This document shows positions 16,957 to 19,999 of a DNA stretch of 19,999 nt, in pieces (within the stretch, counting starts at the first letter, position 1; the number at the start of each line of letters is the position of its first letter). The translations under genes and the position numbers were made by a program. The DNA is taken from assembly GCA_018055515.1 (NCBI GenBank), contig JAGPHL010000026.1, positions 1-19,999 of the forward strand. Reading direction: 5' to 3'. The notes under the pieces are model-generated. The model had not been told where the DNA came from, did no database searches, and saw only the letters and a program-made list of their open reading frames with translations. The stretch comes from Anaerolineae bacterium. Its GTDB lineage: Bacteria; Chloroflexota; Anaerolineae; B4-G1; SLSP01.

Positions 16957-17325
16957 TCACGCCGCTTCATCGCCCTGCTGCGAGGGGGCGAGGGACGGCA
17001 GCGTGAAGGTCCCGTCGGCCTGCGGCGGGAAGGGGAGCGCCTGCGTCACGGCGTCCAGGTTGAGCGGCCCGTAGATGTGCGGGAACTGCTGTCCCGTCTC
17101 GTCACAGTCCTCGTAGCGGACTTCGGCCCGCACGCGGGTCTCCTCGATGCAGAGCAAGGCCAGTCCCGCCTGCCCCCGGAAGCGGGCATTGGCGACGCCG
17201 ATGACCTGCGCCGGCGTCGAACAGTGGATGAAGCCCTCTGTCGCCAGCGTATCGGCTTGATAACTGCCCGCAGCGCGCGCTGCTTCCCAGGTCGCCTGTG
17301 AGGTGATGTGCAAAATGATGCCCAT
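16957..17325 (-). CDS. DUF952 family protein
   Basis: A 122-residue soluble protein with the DUF952 signatures: IILHITSQATWEAA at the N-terminus, YQADTLATEGFIHCSTPAQV (22-41) and FPHIYGPLNLDAV (81-93). The fold is thought to be related to ADP-ribosyltransferases such as the Tpt1 catalytic domain, but no activity is established. Length matches the family. GGGAG lies 7 bases before the ATG at 17325. It is divergent from the MFS transporter gene across an 80-base region holding an inverted repeat. A separate promoter serves the next gene on this strand, so it is probably monocistronic. Confidence 0.88.
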   Translation of the reverse strand: MGIILHITSQATWEAARAAGSYQADTLATEGFIHCSTPAQVIGVANARFRGQAGLALLCIEETRVRAEVRYEDCDETGQQFPHIYGPLNLDAVTQALPFPPQADGTFTLPSLAPSQQGDEAA

Positions 17326-17355
17326 AGTCTGTCTCCCGTCCTGCTGAGGTTATTT

Positions 17356-17379
17356 CAAACGCGATTATAATAGCGTTTG
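17356..17379. promoter_or_regulatory. Inverted repeat enclosing TATAAT in the divergent DUF952/MFS region
   Basis: CAAACGC (17356-17362) and GCGTTTG (17373-17379) flank a 10-base AT core that contains TATAAT on both strands (plus 17366-17371, minus 17369-17364). A protein bound there would cover the -10 of both divergent genes. No good -35 is seen for either direction. Confidence 0.5.
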
Positions 17380-17405
17380 CGCAATTTTCGAAGGCGAGGC
17401 GGAAG

Positions 17406-18728
17406 GTGAGGCGGGTTCGAGAGTGGTTTTCGATGTTCCAACAGGGGCTCCAGCACGCGGACGTGTTTGTGATCCGTGACGTGCACCCCTCCTATCGGAA
17501 AGGAATGCAGGTCTTTTGGTGGTACGGCGTGCTGATCGCGTTCGTGTCCGCCTTCGTGGATAGCTACGTCACCCTCTATCTCCTGGCCTTTGGCGCGACG
17601 AACTTGCAGGTCGGCAGCCTGGCCTCGATTTCCAGCTTCCTGGCGATGCTGGCGCCGCTCATCGGCGCGCAGTGGACGGCGCGGCTGGGCAAACGCAAAC
17701 CGGTATTTATGGTGTCACTGTCGCTGCAGTATTTCATGCTGCTGCTGGCGGTGCTCGCTCCCGGCGTCATCTCCGGCCCGGCGCTGATCCCCGTGCTCAT
17801 CGGCCTGATGGCGCTGCGCTCGGGAGTAAGCGGGATCGGCAGTCCGGCGTGGACATCGCTCGCGGGCGATATTGTGCCCATGGAGCGCCGCGGCCGCTAT
17901 TTCTCCTCCCGCAAGACGGTGATGGCCATCGTCACGATGTTCAGCGTGCCGCTTGCGGGACAGATCATTGACCGCATCGGCGCGCCGGCCGGCTATCAAC
18001 TCGTTTTCGGCATCGCGGTGGGGGCGGCGGCGGCGGCCGTTTTCATCTACGGGCGCATCCCCGAACCGGAGTCGGCGGAGGGACGGCGTCACGAAAAAGT
18101 GTGGGCGGCCTTGCGGCAAGCCCTGTTTGCCAATCCCCTGTTCTTGCGCTTCACGCTGATTGCCCTTTTCTGGAATCTCTCGACGCAGCTGGCGGCGCCC
18201 TATTTCAGCGTGTTCCAGGTGGAGGTCCTCAAATCCACTCCCGCCATCATCGGCGCGTTGGGGACTCTCTCCGCGCTGACGGACGTGATTGGGCGCCAGG
18301 TGTTTGGGCGGGTGATAGACCGGCGGGGAGCGCGCTGGGCCTTCGCGCTGTGCACGCTCCTCATTCCCATTTTGCCCTTCATGTGGATTCCTCTCACGCG
18401 GCCCTGGCACGTCATTTTCGTCATGATTCCCAACGGCTTCCTGTGGGCGGGTTTTGATCTGTCCAACTTCAATTTGCAGCTGGAGCTCTCCGAGGCGAAG
18501 TACCGGACGCAGGCGATCGCCGCGCATTCGAGCCTGATCTCCCTGGCCAACGTCATGGCGCCCCTGTTGGGAGCGCAGGTCATCGAGACGTGGGGGTACG
18601 ATGGGGATTTTGCCCTGTCGGGGGTGGGACGCCTGGTGGCGGCGGGCCTGTTTCTCCTGCTGCTGCGCCCTTTTGGGCGCGGGTCACTCGCCGCGGAGCA
18701 GAACGGAACCGCGGCGCATCACGGCTGA
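17406..18728 (+). CDS. MFS transporter
   Basis: A 440-residue membrane protein with about 12 hydrophobic segments from residue 37 onward in two similar halves. The cytoplasmic loop after helix 2 carries AQWTARLGKRKPV, and the second half has FGRVIDRRGARWA, matching the MFS signature G-x-x-D-R-x-G-R-R in relaxed form. It could export or import a small solute; the substrate cannot be read from sequence. The GTG at 17406 has GAGG about 6 bases upstream; the next Met at 17433 lacks a good site. It ends 11 bases from the convergent Tpt1-like gene with no terminator between them. Confidence 0.88.
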   Translation: MRRVREWFSMFQQGLQHADVFVIRDVHPSYRKGMQVFWWYGVLIAFVSAFVDSYVTLYLLAFGATNLQVGSLASISSFLAMLAPLIGAQWTARLGKRKPVFMVSLSLQYFMLLLAVLAPGVISGPALIPVLIGLMALRSGVSGIGSPAWTSLAGDIVPMERRGRYFSSRKTVMAIVTMFSVPLAGQIIDRIGAPAGYQLVFGIAVGAAAAAVFIYGRIPEPESAEGRRHEKVWAALRQALFANPLFLRFTLIALFWNLSTQLAAPYFSVFQVEVLKSTPAIIGALGTLSALTDVIGRQVFGRVIDRRGARWAFALCTLLIPILPFMWIPLTRPWHVIFVMIPNGFLWAGFDLSNFNLQLELSEAKYRTQAIAAHSSLISLANVMAPLLGAQVIETWGYDGDFALSGVGRLVAAGLFLLLLRPFGRGSLAAEQNGTAAHHG

Positions 18729-18739
18729 GTGCGTCGCGG

Positions 18740-19048
18740 CTATTCGGTCGTCTCTGCCGTCTCGCGTCCGCGAAGGGCGCGGATCCGCTGTCCCGCAGCG
18801 TCAATCTCGAAGCGGCGACGTCCCGGCGCGTTGACCACGGCCTCGACGTCGCGCCGTCCGGCCCAGCGGAAATTGGGCAGCCCCTTGAGGATGTGCAGCA
18901 CCTCGTCCAGGCTCGCGTAGCCCTCCTCATCGAGGGGGATGGGGAACCGCGCCGGTCGGTGATACAGCAGCAGCATGAGGAACTTGCTCAATTTGACCAG
19001 CCGAGGGGTGAGCTCGGCGTTTGTCGGCGATGCTTCATTGTGTTCCAT
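18740..19048 (-). CDS. Stand-alone Tpt1/KptA-like N-terminal (winged-helix) domain protein
   Basis: The 102-residue protein resembles the N-terminal half of RNA 2'-phosphotransferase: LVKLSKFLMLLLYHRP (17-32), PLDEEGYASLDEVL (38-51), RRRFEIDAAGQRIRALRGRE (77-96). The family pattern there is LSxxLRHxP ... LDxxGW ... KxRFxxxxxGxxIRAxQGHS. Here Tyr29 replaces the catalytic Arg of LRH, GRE replaces GHS, and the ADP-ribosyltransferase-like C-terminal domain is absent, so it should not remove 2'-phosphates. It may bind RNA or tRNA. Its start overlaps the end of the TtcA-like gene by 14 bases, so translation is coupled; GAGGAG lies about 10 bases upstream. The annotation as a Tpt1-family enzyme would be misleading. 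Confidence 0.7.
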   Translation of the reverse strand: MEHNEASPTNAELTPRLVKLSKFLMLLLYHRPARFPIPLDEEGYASLDEVLHILKGLPNFRWAGRRDVEAVVNAPGRRRFEIDAAGQRIRALRGRETAETTE

Positions 19049-19775
19049 CCTGCTGTGACTCCTCGTTGCCCCCGCTCAACCGCCACAGGTTGGCGCGAAT
19101 CTGTTCCCGTTCCCGCGGCCGGAAGCTCGCCAGGAAGGCCGCGACTTTGTCCCGCCGCGCGTCGGCCTGACGGGGACACTCCAGCTCCGGCGGGAAGTCC
19201 CAGCCGCGAGCGCGGGCATAGCGCTTGATTTCGGCTTCCGTGACGTAGATCAGGGGACGGATGACGGTGAGCTGTCCGGCGAAGAACTCCCGGCGCGGCG
19301 CGAGGCCCTCCACCTGCCCTTTGTAGAGGAGGCTGAGCAGCGTAGTGACCGCGGCGTCGTCGGCGTGATGTCCAAAGGCAACTTTTTGACATCCCAGCCC
19401 GATGGCGGCGCGGAAGAGCGCTTTGCGGCGCAGGCGCGTGCAGCGAAAGCACTCCAGGGGAAGACGCTCGTCCGCGGGCAGTTCCAGCGGAGCGATCGCG
19501 TAGGGGACGCCGAGCGCCTGAAACCAGGCTTCGAGCGCGGGTCGCTGATCGGGCAGGCCCGCGCTCGCCGTTTCCACATGTACCGCTACCACCTCGTAGC
19601 TGCCGCCGCCGGGGAGCTCGACGCCGCGCGCTAGCAGCTCGAGCAGCGTGCGGCTGTCCTTCCCCCCGGAGACGCCCACGGCGATGCGATCGCCTGCCTC
19701 AATGAGCGCGAATTCTCGCACCGCGCGTTTGACGTCGCGCAGCAGATAGTGAGCGATGCTGTCGGGTGTCGCCAT
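19035..19775 (-). CDS. TtcA-like tRNA 2-thiolation / PP-loop ATPase
   Basis: A 246-residue protein with the PP-loop SGGKDS (36-41) that binds ATP, CxxC at Cys109 and Cys112, GHHADD (135-140) and a third Cys200 in ELECPRQ. The pattern matches TtcA enzymes, which use a [4Fe-4S] cluster on three cysteines to make 2-thiocytidine at tRNA position 32. Related PP-loop enzymes modify other tRNA positions, so the exact base is not proven. The ribosome binding site is weak (AGG 4 bases before the ATG). It is the first gene of a pair overlapping the Tpt1-like protein, which suggests the small protein acts with it on tRNA (inference). Confidence 0.85.
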   Translation of the reverse strand: MATPDSIAHYLLRDVKRAVREFALIEAGDRIAVGVSGGKDSRTLLELLARGVELPGGGSYEVVAVHVETASAGLPDQRPALEAWFQALGVPYAIAPLELPADERLPLECFRCTRLRRKALFRAAIGLGCQKVAFGHHADDAAVTTLLSLLYKGQVEGLAPRREFFAGQLTVIRPLIYVTEAEIKRYARARGWDFPPELECPRQADARRDKVAAFLASFRPREREQIRANLWRLSGGNEESQQDGTQ

Positions 19776-19812
19776 GGTGCCTGGCGGACAAGCGAGTGAG
19801 TGAGCGATAAAG

Positions 19813-19892
19813 CGCCTTTCCGCCTTCTCGCTTTTTCGCCTTATCGCTTTCTCGCCTTATCGCTTTCTCGCCTTATCGCCTTTCCGCCTTTT
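19813..19892. repeat. 8-bp tandem repeat array, consensus CGCCTTNT, ten units
   Basis: Ten contiguous octamers (variants cgcctttc, cgccttct, cgcttttt, cgccttat, cgctttct, cgcctttt) fill the space between the rmlB-like stop and the ttcA start, and reach into the rmlB-like 3' end. Within the array a 16-bp higher-order unit (cgccttat plus cgctttct) occurs twice in a row and is followed by a third cgccttat. It is the same family as 6775-6822. Confidence 0.85.
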
Positions 19893-19999
19893 CGCCCAGC
19901 CGTTTCCCGTATTGCTGAGCGTAATACGCTTGATACAGCTCGCCGCTTTTGATGGGACGCCACCACCAGGCATTCTCCGCATACCAGCGCACGGTCTTC
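19873..19999 (-). CDS. dTDP-glucose 4,6-dehydratase-like, C-terminal 41 residues (partial)
   Basis: The frame entering from the right edge reads KTVRWYAENAWWWRPIK, then ELYQAYYAQQYGKRLGEKAERR and a TAA stop at 19875-19873. The TVxWYxxNxxWWRPIK block and the YYxxQYGxRL ending are the normal C-terminus of RmlB/RfbB enzymes, which convert dTDP-glucose to the 4-keto-6-deoxy sugar for surface polysaccharides. The last residues (EKAERR) and the stop codon are encoded by the 8-bp repeat array, so the array seems to have replaced or extended the original 3' end. Only the tail is visible. Confidence 0.8.
   Translation of the reverse strand, partial: KTVRWYAENAWWWRPIKSGELYQAYYAQQYGKRLGEKAERR

Noticed and set aside
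16899..16970. Longer N-terminus of the hydrolase starting at 16970
   Set aside because: It would need to be translated from within the DUF952 gene with a poor ribosome binding site and would put 24 extra residues before the signal peptide; the promoter at 16906-16933 lies inside it.

Overview
The window is a dense, GC-rich bacterial chromosome segment with ordinary housekeeping and envelope genes and no phage, transposase, tRNA, rRNA or CRISPR. It most resembles a member of the Chloroflexota (Anaerolineae or Caldilineae type). The reasons are a large secreted amidase with a VYLPLALR linker, a solute-binding lipoprotein with a TKEV-repeat linker, Pro/Thr-rich stalks on several exported proteins, a Tpt1/KptA-like small protein next to a TtcA-like enzyme, and a Cys-rich lipoprotein tail paired with a small DUF4405-like membrane protein. 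This placement is inference from protein style, not a phylogenetic result.

Layout, left to right. 1-147 (-) is the start of a truncated gene with a promoter near 282-310. 516-4229 (+) encodes a 1237-residue secreted PGRP/amidase-2 protein with accessory beta domains and a beta-propeller-like C-terminus. 4375-4991 (-) is a two-gene operon: a DUF4405-like membrane protein followed by a Cys-rich lipoprotein. It is driven from a promoter with a Pho-box-like direct repeat. 5236-6750 (+) is a LytR-CpsA-Psr cell-wall ligase-like protein. 6830-11190 (-) is a sugar-type ABC importer: a LacI regulator, a substrate-binding lipoprotein and two permeases. A strong hairpin follows the binding-protein gene, and a palindromic operator sits at the start of the regulator transcript. 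11391-12557 (-) is a geranylgeranyl-reductase-family flavoprotein. 12633-15425 (-) is leuS. 15741-16898 (-) is a lipid-anchored glycoside-hydrolase-like protein, 16957-17325 (-) a DUF952 protein and 17406-18728 (+) an MFS transporter. 18740-19775 (-) holds a TtcA-like tRNA thiolase overlapping a Tpt1/KptA N-domain protein. 19873-19999 (-) is the 3' end of a dTDP-glucose 4,6-dehydratase-like gene.

The most striking element is upstream of leuS. Between its promoter (15683-15710) and the gene there is a 26-codon, GTG-initiated leader ORF with seven Leu codons among residues 3-15. It is followed by a textbook intrinsic terminator and by an 8-bp antiterminator pairing that is mutually exclusive with that terminator. 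The geometry fits ribosome-mediated attenuation of leuS in response to leucyl-tRNA charging. A five-codon mini-ORF (stop included) with a perfect Shine-Dalgarno, a hairpin and a 7-bp repeat array fill the rest of the leader.

Other recurring themes are an extended -10 (TGnTAnnnT) in six candidate promoters, an 8-bp purine-rich minisatellite (GGCGAAAA type) at two loci 13 kb apart, and one gene that appears to be transcribed leaderless.
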